Shown here piece after piece: positions 1 through 10,869 of a stretch of DNA of 64,000 nt. Under the pieces are notes generated by a model. It searched no databases. It worked only from the letters and a program-made list of their open reading frames with translations, and was not told where the DNA came from. This DNA comes from Hydractinia symbiolongicarpus (Eukaryota > Cnidaria > Hydrozoa > Anthoathecata > Hydractiniidae). Location of the stretch: the NCBI RefSeq assembly GCF_029227915.1, contig NC_079888.1:15049001-15113000 (forward strand), read 5' to 3'. Position numbers and translations under genes: made by a program. Position 1 is the stretch's first letter. Each line of letters begins with the position of its first letter.

Positions 1-2266
1 TTCATACAGCTATTAATTCATGTGTGACACGGTTTAGCCGTACTAAGCGCCTAGTGTCACAATTAATTTCTTTAGCTTTTGTTGAGGGACAGTTATTTTT
101 TATAAAAATATGTTCAGTCGCAACACTACAATGGTGTATGCGCTTCACTTGATTTACGACAAACGTGTACCAAACCTGTACCAAAGCCCTCCACATGATC
201 GTGTGACACAGTTTACGGCTTTTATTAAGTGCTCCACAGAGCATTCAATGCCGGGTCACACTCTGATTTGTGGCTTACCCCGGCGTTTCGACGCCGGGTT
301 TCCCGGCTAGTATATTCATAATGGCACGTCAGCCACACAGGCAATAATGTGCTTTCACAGTGCTCTGCAAAATTTTCTTGACCAATATCTAGTAAGAAAA
401 AAAAGATTCGAGATTCTTATCAAGTCGGTCTTCAAAAGAAATAGTATCTCCGTGTCAAATTTTGCGAAGAATCGACATTGTATTATAGTTTTTAATTTGA
501 GGATTAAAAACCGCAGGTGGCTTACGTTTGAAACTAAAAGATTTTGAGAAAAAAATAAACATGCAATTTAGTATTTAAAATATCCGAACTAACCTTAATC
601 CTTAATGTTTTCTTTTACGTTTCTTACTTACGGAGAAGGTCATTTGGTAAATAATCTGAAAAAAAATGATTGTAGTAGGTTTTTACTGTTATCTAAGAAT
701 ATCATCATTGTATGATAATGATTTTTCATTAGCACGGAAAATATCTTCCGTCTGACTGGTTAACAGAAGAGACGTAAATACAATCTATTTAACAACCGCA
801 TGCTGTTCAATATATTAGCCGATAATCACGTCAGGCAACAGATGCACGCAATAACCTTTGCTTAGGCCAGCTAATGTGGATTTTAACTAGCTAGCGACTA
901 GTATGTTTGTAATTTTTACACTTCTTCGTTAGACTTTTTTTTTTTGGAAGAATGGGGTGCTCTTTCGTAAGTGTTGGTACGCAGAGGAGTTTTTCTCGCC
1001 AAAAGAAATTGATTATTTTTCCATATCTATAATATTTATTACTCGACAGCGTTTTGCTGACAGGTGCGTAATAACGAAACTTAACTATTTTTGACCTCTA
1101 CTCTACAACATATTTAAAAAGAAAATGTTTTTCAGCACAAAGCCGAAGGAAGAAAAATAAAAAATTGTTATTACTTAAGGTTATACTCCCATTTACACAT
1201 AAATATGCAGCTACTGATTTCATTAAAACAGGTTTTGTATGAACTTTTATACATAAATGGTATGAATTTGGTTTTGTAAAATAAATTTTAACCACCTTTC
1301 CCGCTTTCATTCTAAAAAAGACTAAATTATCGTTTACTGTTAAATGATTTTATCATTTGTCTAACTTTAGTTAGCAATTCAAGACTCTGTCTATTTCGAT
1401 GCATGTTTCTTATATTCATACATGTGTAATTCTTTTTTAGGTAAGATTGATATCAATGAGCACCAAAAGAAGACACCAAAACATCTTAGGAACAACATGG
1501 TTAGTTCACCAATGTGTTTTTTGGAGGTTTTTGACCTAGTTTGAGCTACCAAAGAGTTAAAAGTTAAGCTATAATTGGTGTTTGTTTGAAATAAACTGGT
1601 GCTGTTGACTAAGTTAGACTTATGTTATGCGATCGAGGTGAAATTACGCGAAAGTTTTTTTTCGTCAATTTATTTCTCGTGTAATAGACTGGTCTGGTGA
1701 TTAAAGATTACATTCGAAAACATGCTGCCACGGGGTAGTAATATTATAGGAACTAGTAAAGGAATAAAAAAAATGAGACACAAACGAAAAAGATTTTAAC
1801 TTTTAGACGATAAAAATTCTTCGGACGTGCATATGTCCGATTCGATGATAGTCATATTGCGGACAAATCATGTAAACTTAAAACTCATTTCCTAGTTGGA
1901 CGAAAATGCATTTTTCATATGTTGGTTAATTCGTTTTGATATACACACATTTTATTAATAAATATCCCATTAATAAGAAACTAGGTGCTGAAGCAATAAA
2001 ATAATTCAGAAATTTGCAGTACTGAACTTTCTTCAGTACTGAACTTTTTTTAGCTTCAAAAAATTAAGAACTGATACCATTACTGATGTTATTAAAATTA
2101 AAAAAAAACACTTTTGCTGTTATTTGAGCCCGATTTAAGTCAAAAGTCAAAAATAGATAGTTTTAAAAAAGAAAGTAGAACAAAATTGTGGAAGTAAATT
2201 AGAAAATTTTTAGTAAATTTGTTTATTTAAAGTCGATAATATAACAATAGTGCTCATTTTGAGGGC
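1..2266. other. No recognisable gene
   Basis: All frames are short and lack recognisable protein motifs or splice-consistent exons. Two small structures are visible. A perfect 8-bp stem closed by a TTCG tetraloop lies at 279-298, and an imperfect direct repeat beginning GTGTGACAC occurs near 23-55 and 201-235. The remainder is AT-rich and looks like intergenic DNA or worn-out repeats. Confidence 0.6.
279..298. other. Perfect GC-rich hairpin with TTCG loop
   Basis: CCCGGCGT (279-286) and ACGCCGGG (291-298) pair perfectly around TTCG. It is GC-rich in an AT-rich setting, so it stands out. It could be the structured end of a repeat or a stable RNA stem. No ribozyme core or terminator context was recognised around it. 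Confidence 0.6.
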
Positions 2267-2401
2267 AATATTTTAACTTATCGCCTGCGGAGTGACATTT
2301 TCAGCTCGACAGTATCATTTACGCCCTGTGCAAAACAGAGGGTGTAAATGAGTGTGGAGGGCTGAAAGTTTCACTCAAAGGCCGAAGTAAATAAAAATAT
2401 T
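2267..2401. repeat. Foldback (long imperfect inverted repeat)
   Basis: The left arm begins AATATTTTAACTTATCGCC and the right arm, read in reverse complement, begins AATATTTTTATTTACTTCGGCC. The arms stay alignable through shared TTTTCAGC and TCATTTAC blocks to a short central loop near 2331-2337. The whole 135 bp could fold into one stem. This is typical of a small foldback MITE. No other copy was noticed in the window. Confidence 0.6.
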
Positions 2402-3009
2402 GACGAAAGAATTAATGCTATTACTATTATAACTTATTTCAATATCTTCAAATAAATATCTTTTTTCTTGTACTGATCTTGTGTCATTTTGCTGCTAATG
2501 TTTTTTTTTCGTTTTCCTTTTCGTTTCTGAGAAACAAAAAATCGATGTTCGATGGAATAAAACAGAATACATTCTATTGAAGTTTGCGGGCCGATAACAA
2601 CATTGCAACCCTGGAAGCGGGCTGTAAATGCTTTTTCGGCCCGCATTTTTTAAACTCAACAACTGATAATTTAAATTGACGCCCAAAGCTGTTATATTAT
2701 TCAAAGAACGCCTGCTAAATGAGTTATAATGTAAAATAATAAGCTGTGTGAGCTTAACAAAGTACATAGTCTGTTTAAAGCCGAATAATTCTTGAATTTT
2801 AATCATAACTGTTAATCGTACGATGTCAAAATGAACTTCTTTATTTGTGCAAATATTAGAAATGTAAGGAAAGTTAAAGGATCCGCTTGCGTGTTTATAA
2901 AAATAACTATTCTTTTTTCTCGAACATCATGTTATTGAAGAATTTTTGTGCGCCCATAAAGCCACATTCAGGGTCAATGTCGTTCGGACAACGATGGGAA
3001 TCGAAACAA
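2402..3009. other. No recognisable gene
   Basis: Only short unsupported frames are present. The right end, at about 3010, is where sequence of the ~500-bp tandem unit starts, with the block AAACAAACGAACTATTTTC. Confidence 0.5.
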
Positions 3010-3425
3010 ACGAACTATTTTCAATGCCAGTAATCAGAACCAAATGCATTTTATGCAAAGCAAAAAACAATTTCGCAGAAGGAATTAAAATTCAATGGAA
3101 CAGCTGTAGTCTGATTAAGCATTTCATTTGCCTACTCATTAAAAGGTTTTCTTGAAGTAAATATTTTGTAGTATTCACTTTCTCTACCTCATGACACTTG
3201 GTCAACGAAAGAGCAAAGCCAAATAGGTCATCAATTTTGATACTGATGATGTATTTAGACATTTTCTCTACATATCATTTTTGGCTCCCTGCATAGGATT
3301 CATAACGTATCACTTATGTTACGGATGATTAATAGATGCATTAACCTTTCCCTGGGTTTTATTGCTCCAATGCCTATTATATATGCCGGTGCCGCTGTGG
3401 CGCTATGGACTAGCGCGTTGGACTT
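3010..3425 (+). repeat. First ~500-bp satellite unit, interrupted in its tRNA-like part
   Basis: The sequence matches the unit found repeatedly at 8816-25636. It has the same order of landmarks: ACGAAC..TTTTCAATG, AACCAAATGCATTTTATGC, CACTCATTAAAAGGTTT, TGACACTTGGTCAACGAAAG, TTAACATATCAC-like, TTGCTCCAATGCC, then a tRNA-like 5' half starting GCCGCTGTGG at 3391. The unit stops at GGACTT (about 3425), in the anticodon stem-loop, where the minus-strand LINE begins. The missing 3' half of the tRNA-like sequence resumes at about 8816. Confidence 0.85.
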
Positions 3426-3787
3426 TGTTTTTTTGTTTTGTTTTGTAAATTTATTTATAGTCGGTACATTATACAAAAAGTTTTGTGAAAAAGAAGAATT
3501 ATATACATAGCTCTATAAAGTAGTGCTAATCAAAACTGACTGAAATTAAAGTGCAAATAGAAATATTATTAAATAATATGAATGAGACAAAATATTTTTA
3601 AATTTTTATATGTACAAAAAGAGTAAAGTTTAACTAAAAGCGTGTTTGGGACAATTCACCAACCTCACAAAAACATTTACTTCCAATCCAACTTTTGATC
3701 GCATTTTTAAAAATACTAAGAGATTGGGTAATATATTCTATATTTTGGCCCTAGGGAAAAGAGACTTTTTTCCAAAACTAACAGTAT

Positions 3788-4470
3788 TTATATTATATTT
3801 GGGACTGTTAAGTTATTAACATTTTGTGATATAACCGGTCTACCACTCACTTGATATTTAAAGATATATTTAATGTATGTCGGATTGAGTTCGCGCAAAG
3901 TCTTATATATTTCTGTACATAATGTTTTAAGTCTATAGACGCTCATTTGGTATTTTCCTGCTTTCAGAAGGAGTTCGTCGTAAGTACTATCATTATCATT
4001 TAATAAGAAACGCAAAGCTCTCTTCTGAATTTGTTCAATTCTAAACAAAGATTTATATGAAGAGAAATGCCATACTAAAGGACAATAATTAAAGTTATGG
4101 TATATAAACTTTGTACCAGCGCTAATTTGGCTTTGTGAGATAAAAACGTGCTAAGTGTAAACAGTGCATTCAATTGTGCTGATGATTTTTTGATAAGTTT
4201 AGAAATGTGAAAGTCGAAATTCAAGCCATTATCAATGGTGACTGTTAGTAATTTAACTTTGCTTTCTGTTTTAATTAACTTGTCACCAATTTGTACCACT
4301 AAATCACAATTGTTACATTTATCTCTGATGACAATGATTGATTGAAATTTTTTTGGATTCGCCATCATTTTGTTATTTTTTTAACCGCACTAGTGCTATA
4401 TTAGATGCACATTCTAAAAGTTTAGTTAAGTTAGAAATTGAGTTTGAGAAAGCAGAAAGGGAATTGTCAT
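3788..4470 (-). pseudogene. LINE C-terminal region after the RT
   Basis: Two open segments (4368-4075 and 4048-3788), in different frames, carry the usual C-terminal part of CR1/jockey-type polymerases. The first includes FHISKLIKKSSAQLNAL, matching the thumb-side pattern in which successive K-[IL]-x-K-K motifs precede a hydrophobic stretch. The second begins IEQIQKRALRFLLND, a hallmark of these LINE C-termini. Between 4475 and 4368 the ADD residues and following helix are still readable, but after a stop. The frame breaks show the copy is non-functional. Confidence 0.75.
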
Positions 4471-4474
4471 CAGC

Positions 4475-6655
4475 CTAATTGTGTACACTAGCTTTTTTAA
4501 TAAAATAAATAAAGCCATTAATAAAAATGTTAAATAAAATAGGTCCTAAAATTGATCCTTGGGGTACTCCAAATAGAATTAATTGGAAAAGACTATGCTG
4601 ATTATATATGCGGGTAGATTGCTCTCTGTCAGAAAGGTACGATAAAATTAGAAGTAGGGCATCCTGGCTAAAGCCATAGGCATTTAATTTAGCAATAAGT
4701 AAATCATGAGGCACGCAATCAAAAGCTTTAGATAGATCCATTAAAACTGCACCAACTACGTAATGTTTATCTAATTTTTGTTTCCATTCTTCCAATAATC
4801 TTATAATGACATGTTGTGTGCCATATGATTTCCTATAGGCTGATAAAAATTCTGAAAGTTTTTTATCAATATAATCAACAATTTGAGATTTAATTATTCT
4901 CTCATAAATTTTTGAAAATATATTTAAAATGCTGACTGGTCTATAGTTGTTTATACATAATTTATCTTTCCCACCTTTATCAATAGGGGATACAGTAGCG
5001 CGTTTGGCTCTCCTCGGAAAAACAGAAAGACAAATACTGTTGTTAATGGCATTTGTTAAGGGTTTTATCAAATAAGGTTTTGCTAACTTCACCATTTTAG
5101 CCGTTATCTTGTCCTCTCCAGATGCCACACCTACTTTTAGATCCCCGAAAAGTTTAGAGACTTCATTTTCCGAGACTTCCTTAAAGTTAAACAACATTTC
5201 ATTATTTTGATCAATTAGTGAATTTTTAATTTCAAGAATACTAGGGTGATTTTTATATGTTTCCAGAATCTTTGAGATAACTTCATTTCTATTTTCAGAT
5301 TGATAATTTCGTAGCGACACTGGTTTAACTCCACTATATTTTTCAACTATATGTATGTACTCTTCATTGAAAATTTCCGCTAACTCATTTTTATCCGTTA
5401 CTATAATATCATCGTGAACAATCATAATTTCATTAGAGCTCTTACCTGATTTGTTAGTAAGGAAAGGTTTAACAGTGCTCCAAAATTTCTTATTTTGAAT
5501 AATGCCACCCTCCATAACACTATTAAAATGCTCTTTAATCGCCTGTCGTCTCATACTAACACACTTATTTCTTTCTTTTATATATTTTGCCCTATTTTCA
5601 TCTGTTCGATTTTTGTTAAAGTTGTTTTTAAGACGAGATCTTGTGTAAATTGCTTTTCGTATTTTTTTATTCATAAACGGGGCTTCGTTACCCCGAACTA
5701 ATTTAATTTTTATAGGTGCATGTTTATCAATTATATTTCGAAATTTCAGTACAAGGTTCTCATAACTTTCATTTGGATCTATGTTATCACAACAAAAATC
5801 TGTGCTCCTCACTTCTTCAAGAAAAACTTGCTCATCAAATTTTTTAAAACACCTATACGATATCTCTTTCGATTTTAAACGTACAAAAAAAGTCTTTATA
5901 AAAGTAGAAATCATATGGTGGTGGTCACTAAGTCCAGTTTCAAAAGATTTAGAATTATGGAAACATGCATGTTTATTTGTTAAAAACACATCTATTCGTG
6001 ATGCACGAGTATTTGTGAAACATGTTTTTTGTTTTATTAAATTTTTTAAATTGTAGGTTTTGCAAAAAGTTGTAAAACTGTCAAAACCTGTCGAACTTGA
6101 GTCATCACAATCAATATTTATATCGCCCATGACTACAACATTATCATACGTTTTGAAAGCCAAATCAAGTGAGCGTTCTATCTCAATGAAAAAGTTACTT
6201 AAGTTAGAAGATTCTGGTGGTCTATATACACTAAAAATGGCCCATTTTTTATTTCTCACTGTAATCTCAGAACAAATAACTTCATTTTTCTTTGGCTCAA
6301 GGTTTGATAATTGCTTACAAATCAGCCCTTTTTTGACGTATTCAATAAGTCCCCCTCCATTTTTAGCCCTGTCCCTTCTGTTTCGTATTTCATAATTTTC
6401 AATATCAAATTGAGCAGACAGAAATTCAAGGTCTAATTTAGTTTCTGCCAAAACAAAGTAATCTGGTGATATTTTTGTTACAACTTCGCGAACATCTACT
6501 ATCTTGTTCCTTAAGCTATTTAAGTTTAAATAGCAAAGCAAAGGATTATTCGGATGCTTAAGCCGCAAATGTTTAGCACTTTCTAAATCACATTCATTAG
6601 AAAATCCATCTTGCTCCTTATTTGAGACATCACTTAAAGTTACGGAACACCCCAA
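4475..6655 (-). pseudogene. LINE endonuclease-reverse transcriptase ORF, terminated inside the RT catalytic motif
   Basis: This is a 726-codon open frame. The APE-type endonuclease occupies roughly residues 35-250: a LNLNSLRNK start motif, ETKL, the GGGLIEYVK segment, SVYRPP, a GDIN metal-site motif, and SDHH near residue 243. A linker follows, then the RT from about residue 520, with NNYRPVSILN, DLSKAFDCVPHDLL (motif A aspartate) and GVPQGSILGPILF. The frame ends with TAG exactly where the tyrosine of the YADD motif (motif C) is expected. ADD is still encoded immediately after the stop. The enzyme would have nicked target DNA and copied its own RNA onto it (target-primed reverse transcription). 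The preceding SGNH region overlaps this frame by a few bases (6640-6655) in another phase, suggesting an old frameshift in one long ORF. Confidence 0.9.
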
Positions 6656-7245
6656 GAAACCGTGTTTACATATAAAAAATTATTTGAATAAGTCAAAAAA
6701 TTATTGGCTAAAAATACTTTCCTATTATCATTTAAGTGTAGACCATCTTTCCACAAGTTGAGCTCTTTAATCATTTCGTTATTTACAAAAATATGGTCGT
6801 GTGCAATAGCTTTATCTTCTACGGCTCTATTTACTTTATTAATTTTCTCAAAATTTACTCGCTTGCACCTGATGATACTTGATATAAAAACGTTTTCCAC
6901 GCCATGCTCTTTACATATATCTGCTATGTTTACGAGGTTATTAGCAATTTGTTCTTTAGTATTTTCGTTTTCGTCCATATGAAGTAGACCATTAATTCCT
7001 ACGGGGCGATCGTCGATTAGGGTGGATAATGGCCAAGATTTTTTACATTTGTACCTGGGAAACTTTTTATTTTTGCATCACCATTTTTCAAGCGTCTATT
7101 AAATTCTCTTGTCTTAATTCCCTTAGGAATACTATCGCAGATGATTCTTATTTTTTTCTTCTTCGTGGCTGGCTCTCTCATACCTTGTTTATCATTGTTA
7201 GTATTATAAAAGTCGATAGTGGCTGGGAAAAATCTACTGAGGCAA
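6640..7245 (-). pseudogene. LINE SGNH-hydrolase-like domain
   Basis: The best open part is 6978-6640. It encodes a segment ending in GLHLN followed by an asparagine-rich stretch, which is the Block V (DxxH, here D-G-L-H) region of SGNH/GDSL-type esterases carried by some CR1-like LINEs. Upstream, in a neighbouring frame (about 7190-7010), a KKIRIICDSIPKG segment sits where the nucleophile block would be. It has Asp-Ser in order but lacks a clean GDS. The domain lies before the endonuclease, as expected. Frameshifts near 7035 and 6645 separate the parts. The role of the esterase in retrotransposition is not settled. Confidence 0.65.
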
Positions 7246-7257
7246 GATAAAAATAGA

Positions 7258-7935
7258 AAGAAAGCGTCATTTAAATTTTGATGACATCAGCAACCCATCT
7301 GCAAAAAAAAATTAGAACCTGGTTTTTACGTTGCCTCTATTGTGTAGAGCTTAAAGCGCTGAGCAAGAAAATGTATGTAATCATGTGCTTTTGATGAATG
7401 GTTAATGAGATATAAGTGTTAAAAAATTTCGCTGAAGTCAGCAATGGATGGCCCCGTCAAAACCGAAATTTTATTATTTAGAAATTTGTATACCTATTGC
7501 TTTCATCGTATAGATCTTGAAACGCTGATCAAGAAAATGTACAGGATTATGTACTTTTGACAAACGGTTGCAGGGATACTAAAGTTGAGTTTTTTTTGAT
7601 GACGTCATCAACCCGTCCATTTCGAAACGGATTTGGGGACCCAGGTTTGGGAAATTTACCCAAATTGGTCCTAAGTGATCCTAGTTACCCACGCGTGAAA
7701 AATCATTGACGTCACCACCTCGTCTCCAAGTTATTTGGCCTCAAAGTTTTATATGCACTGTAATGGCTTCATTAATTTAATATAGGATATTGGCGTTAAA
7801 GTAATGTTATTGACGTCGCGCCGTAACGTCAGTAAATTTAACATATTAGACATGCATTTATCGGCAACATCAAAGGAAAATGAACACATCCACTTTGCCT
7901 GTTACAAACAGACACAGTCTCTGTATTATTATAAG
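7258..7935. repeat. Dispersed repeat A, copy 1 (nested in the LINE)
   Basis: This block aligns over its length with 52840-53465. Shared landmarks are TTTTGATGACRTCAGC at the left, CTCTA.TGTGTAGAGCTT, TGATGACGTCATCAACC, GGTTTGGGAAA.TTACCCAAATTGG and CTGTAATGGCTTCATTAA, then an ACAGACACA..TATTATTA terminus. It splits the LINE between the ORF1 region (8800-7935) and the SGNH region (7245-6640), so it arrived after the LINE. No coding capacity is seen. It is likely a non-autonomous mobile element of unassigned class. Confidence 0.75.
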
Positions 7936-8800
7936 AGATTTTCTCTTTCTGGATAGTGACATACAACAAGATTTGGCCTTTTGGAACGAAACATTATATT
8001 ACGTGTATTTGTTGACCCATTAGTTTGTGACAAAAACCTTCCACTTGATTGAATGTCAGAGTCTGTAATTACGTTTGTATTCTTAGGGTGTTCAAAGTTA
8101 AAATCCTCATGAAGAAGATTATCAAATGTATTTCTCGAAGTATAATCATAATAATTACTACCTGACTTTGTTGATGGTGGTCCTCTGGTGACTTTATGCC
8201 AATTATCGATTTTTTCTGTTCTGGTTGCTTGTTTTACGTTGTTGTTGTTTTCACAAAGTTGAATGACAAGATTCCTACATTCTTTTAATTCGTCCTTTAA
8301 AAAACTATTTTCTTGCCTAAGCTATTCCACTAAACCATCAGAAAAACACTTTTCGAATTTGATCGATTTTATACGAAAAATATTCTTTCAGGTCACTGAT
8401 TTGTGTGACCAGACCTTGAAAAACTTCAAACTCACGACAACTGGAGATTTATTTTGACAAGAAAGATTCTTCTTTTACCGACGACATTTTTAAACCACTC
8501 TCTTCGGAAATCACAAAATCTTCGCTATCTTCGTCACTGCATTTCTGTAAATCAACATTTTCGTTATCTCTTTTAAAAATCTATAACTTTGTTTACCATT
8601 ACTCTCTCTAACGTAAATAAAATCTTTATCACAGAAAGTTTCCAATGTAGACGTTATTACATCAGGTTCTTTTGTAATATTCATTATGGCATCTGTGTCC
8701 GCTCTTTTTCTTTTTTTTTTGTGAATTTGTCTGATTGAATCAATAACTTTCCTTTCAAAATCTAAAATATGAAATTGAGAACAGTACGACTGACCGCCTT
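7935..8800 (-). pseudogene. LINE ORF1-type protein remnant (coiled coil)
   Basis: On the minus strand, several short frames join into a lysine/glutamate-rich protein. It has a putative coiled-coil helix (around 8440-8250, with QISDLKEYF and ENSFLKDELKEC-type heptads) and a following polar region with NWHKV and a Gly/Ser/Thr-rich tail near 8190-8000. This layout, with a coiled coil ahead of a basic region, is usual for LINE ORF1 proteins that bind RNA. Stops and frameshifts interrupt it at least at 8455, 8325 and near 8570. No CCHC finger was seen. Confidence 0.55.
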
Positions 8801-8815
8801 CGACCGCATCATGGA

Positions 8816-9943
8816 TCTAATTTAAAGGTTGTGGGTTCGACTCCCATCAACGCTAATTAATTCCAGTTTTTAACCGTACGTATCGCGCACTGATGCTGAA
8901 CAAACGAACCATTTTCAATGCGTGTAATCAGAACCAAATGCATTTTATACGCAACAAAAAATGATACCGCAGAACAAATTAAATCTTGCTGAAATAGCCG
9001 TAGTCCCATTAGGCATTTCTTATGTCCACTAATTAAAATGTTAGTTTCAAGTAACTACATTCTACTACTTACTTTCTTTGGACCATGACACTTTCAACGA
9101 AAGAGCAAAGACAAATAGGTCATCAATTCAGATCTTGACGAAGTATTTAGACATTTAACCTACATGTTATTTTTGGAGCTCTGCATGCGAGTCTTAACAT
9201 GTCACCTATCTTACAGATGAATAAAAGATGCATTAACATTCCTACTGTTACATTGCTCCAATGCCTAATACATATTCCCATGCCGCTGTGGTGCAATGGA
9301 TTAGCGCGTTGTAATGCTGTGTTTCGAATCCAATCAGCGGTGATTTATGCCAGGTTCCTACTGTTGCTATTGCACACTGATACTAAACAAACGAACCATT
9401 TTCAATGCTTGTAATCAGAACACAGTGCATTTAATGCGAAGCAAAAAACAATATCGCGGAAGAAATTAAAACTTACTGGAACAGCGGTAGTCCGATTAGG
9501 CATTTCATATCCCTCTCATTAAAAGCTTTGCTTGAAGTAAATACTTTTTAGCATATACTTTCTCTTCACCATGACACTTGAACAGCGAAAGAAAAAAGAC
9601 AAATAGGTCATCAATTAAGATATTGACGAAGTATTTAAACATTTACTCTGCACATTATTTTTGCCTCCCTGCATGCGAGTCTTAACATATCACTGATGTT
9701 ACGGATGATTAAAAGATGCATAAAAATTACCTTGTGTTACATTGCCTCGATGCCTAACATGTATACCCGTGCCGCTGTGGTGCAATGAAATAGCGCGTTG
9801 GATTTCCAATTCAAATGTTGTGTGTTCGACACCCATCAGCGTTGACGTATGCTAGGTTCTTACCTTTCCTATTGCACAGTGATGCTAAAAAACGAACCAT
9901 TTTCAATGCTTGTAATTAGAACCAAATGCATTTTATGCGAAGC
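8816..9943 (+). repeat. tRNA-Arg-like ~500-bp satellite, segment 1
   Basis: It begins with the 3' half of the split tRNA-like sequence (8816-8855), then continues with two units whose tRNA-like parts start at 9292 (internally deleted) and 9771. Unit landmarks repeat in order: ACAAACGAACCATTTTCAATGC, AACCAAATGCATTTTA, CACTCATTAAAA, ACCATGACACTTG, ATAGGTCATCAATT, GACGAAGTATTTA, TTACGGATGATTAAAAGATGC, TTGCTCCAATGCC, then the tRNA-like core. It stops at 9943, where the virus-like island starts. Confidence 0.9.
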
Positions 9944-10215
9944 AGAGATAGGAAAATGTTCGTTCGGGTGCACGCACATCATACAGCAAATGAGCAACTG
10001 TTCTAGAAATGATGTCACGCTTCATTGCACAATATAGGGACTTTCCCTCAAACCCCGAATCCGAGAATTCCGGGAATACCAACATTCTCGAGCATGCGCA
10101 ATAGCGACTAACAGGAGTAATGCTGACATCAACAAAATTTAGAGCATGCGCAATTGAGTAGGGAAAAGTCCATAGGGTTTTTATTGCTAATTGAACTCGG
10201 GATGTAATAATAAAC

Positions 10216-10701
10216 ATGAGTCAACATCATGAGAGTCCTTTCCGGACCCCGGAAATGTGTGCCGATGCTGTTGGGTTGTACGGGCATCTGCTCAAGGATG
10301 TTCCTGACCGTTTCAAGACCCAGGAAATGTGTGCCAAGGTAGTTGCGGCGGATCCTATGATGCTCAAGGATGCTCCTGACCGTTTCAAGACCCAGGAAAT
10401 GTGCGCTATGGCGGTTCAAGAAGATCCCTGGGCACTCGGGGATGTACCGGATCATTTCAAGACCTAGGAGATGTGTAACATGGCGGTTCAAGAATATCCC
10501 AGAGCATTCGAGTTTGTTCCGGACTGGTTTGTGACCCGGGAAATGTGCATGGGTAACAATGATCTGCTCGAAGCCTATCATCAGCGGAAAGCGGAGAAGT
10601 ATAGAATTAGGGATGAGCTAGCTCCGGTTGCATGGAATTCCGATAGGGTCATAGACTGGTGTTTTTCGGAGAATGAAAAGGCAGACCTTGAGCTCTTGTG
10701 A
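10216..10701 (+). pseudogene. KTQEMC-repeat protein, broken by one in-frame stop
   Basis: ATG at 10216 opens a frame of tandem ~26-28-residue repeats with the pattern V-P-D-x-F-K-T-Q-E-M-C-x-x-A-V followed by a D-P or Y-P turn. At least four repeats are seen. A TAG at 10465-10467 falls where the other repeats have the glutamine of KTQEMC. The same frame then continues to 10701, ending with a VAW...DWCxSExEK-like tail. From memory, this repeat family with that tail occurs in giant-virus genomes and scattered in some animal and fungal assemblies. Its function is unknown, perhaps protein-protein contact. With the tail present, the gene seems full length apart from the nonsense codon. Confidence 0.65.
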
Positions 10702-10710
10702 ATTAAATAA

Positions 10711-10869
10711 ATGAGGAATGAACAATGTGATGAGTGTGAACGGGTACTCGACACCTACGACAGATGTTCCTGTGGACGGAGATTCCTCATAAAAGGTAAA
10801 CTGCTCCAGTACTGCTGGCATGAGTACATTACGTTTAATGGTGGAAGCTGTACGTGTACCAAACCCTAG
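10711..10869 (+). CDS. Small cysteine-rich (zinc-ribbon-like) protein
   Basis: ATG at 10711 lies nine bases after the preceding frame and gives 52 residues ending in TAG. The cysteines fall as C-x2-C (residues 6 and 9), then C-S-C-G (19-21), a lone C (34), and C-T-C near the C-terminus (48-50). This could bind one or two zinc ions. The family is not recognised. Close spacing to the KTQEMC gene and a shared strand suggest one compact gene cluster of viral type. The same frame continues past the TAG into the next reading frame, so the two may once have been joined, or this may be a chance alignment of frames. Confidence 0.5.
   Translation: MRNEQCDECERVLDTYDRCSCGRRFLIKGKLLQYCWHEYITFNGGSCTCTKP

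Larger units (their letters stand above)
3426..8815 (-). mobile_element. Non-LTR retrotransposon (SGNH + endonuclease + RT), decayed, inserted in a tRNA-like sequence
   Basis: On the minus strand the order is ORF1-type coiled-coil protein (about 8800-7935), SGNH-hydrolase-like region (7245-6640), APE-type endonuclease and reverse transcriptase (6655-4475), a post-RT region (4470-3788), and an A-rich tail whose plus-strand image is the T-rich run at 3425-3445. This protein order fits CR1/L2/jockey-group elements of cnidarians; that placement is family knowledge, not a search result. The copy is dead: there are several frame breaks, and a stop falls in the RT catalytic motif. A separate dispersed repeat (7258-7935) is nested inside it. 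The two flanks join to rebuild one tRNA-like sequence, so both ends are well placed. The target duplication is unclear; GGACT and GGAT beside the two ends may be its remains. Confidence 0.85.

Noticed and set aside
6060-6395. 111-codon plus-strand frame inside the LINE
   Set aside because: It is a shadow of the minus-strand endonuclease frame, which carries clear motifs.
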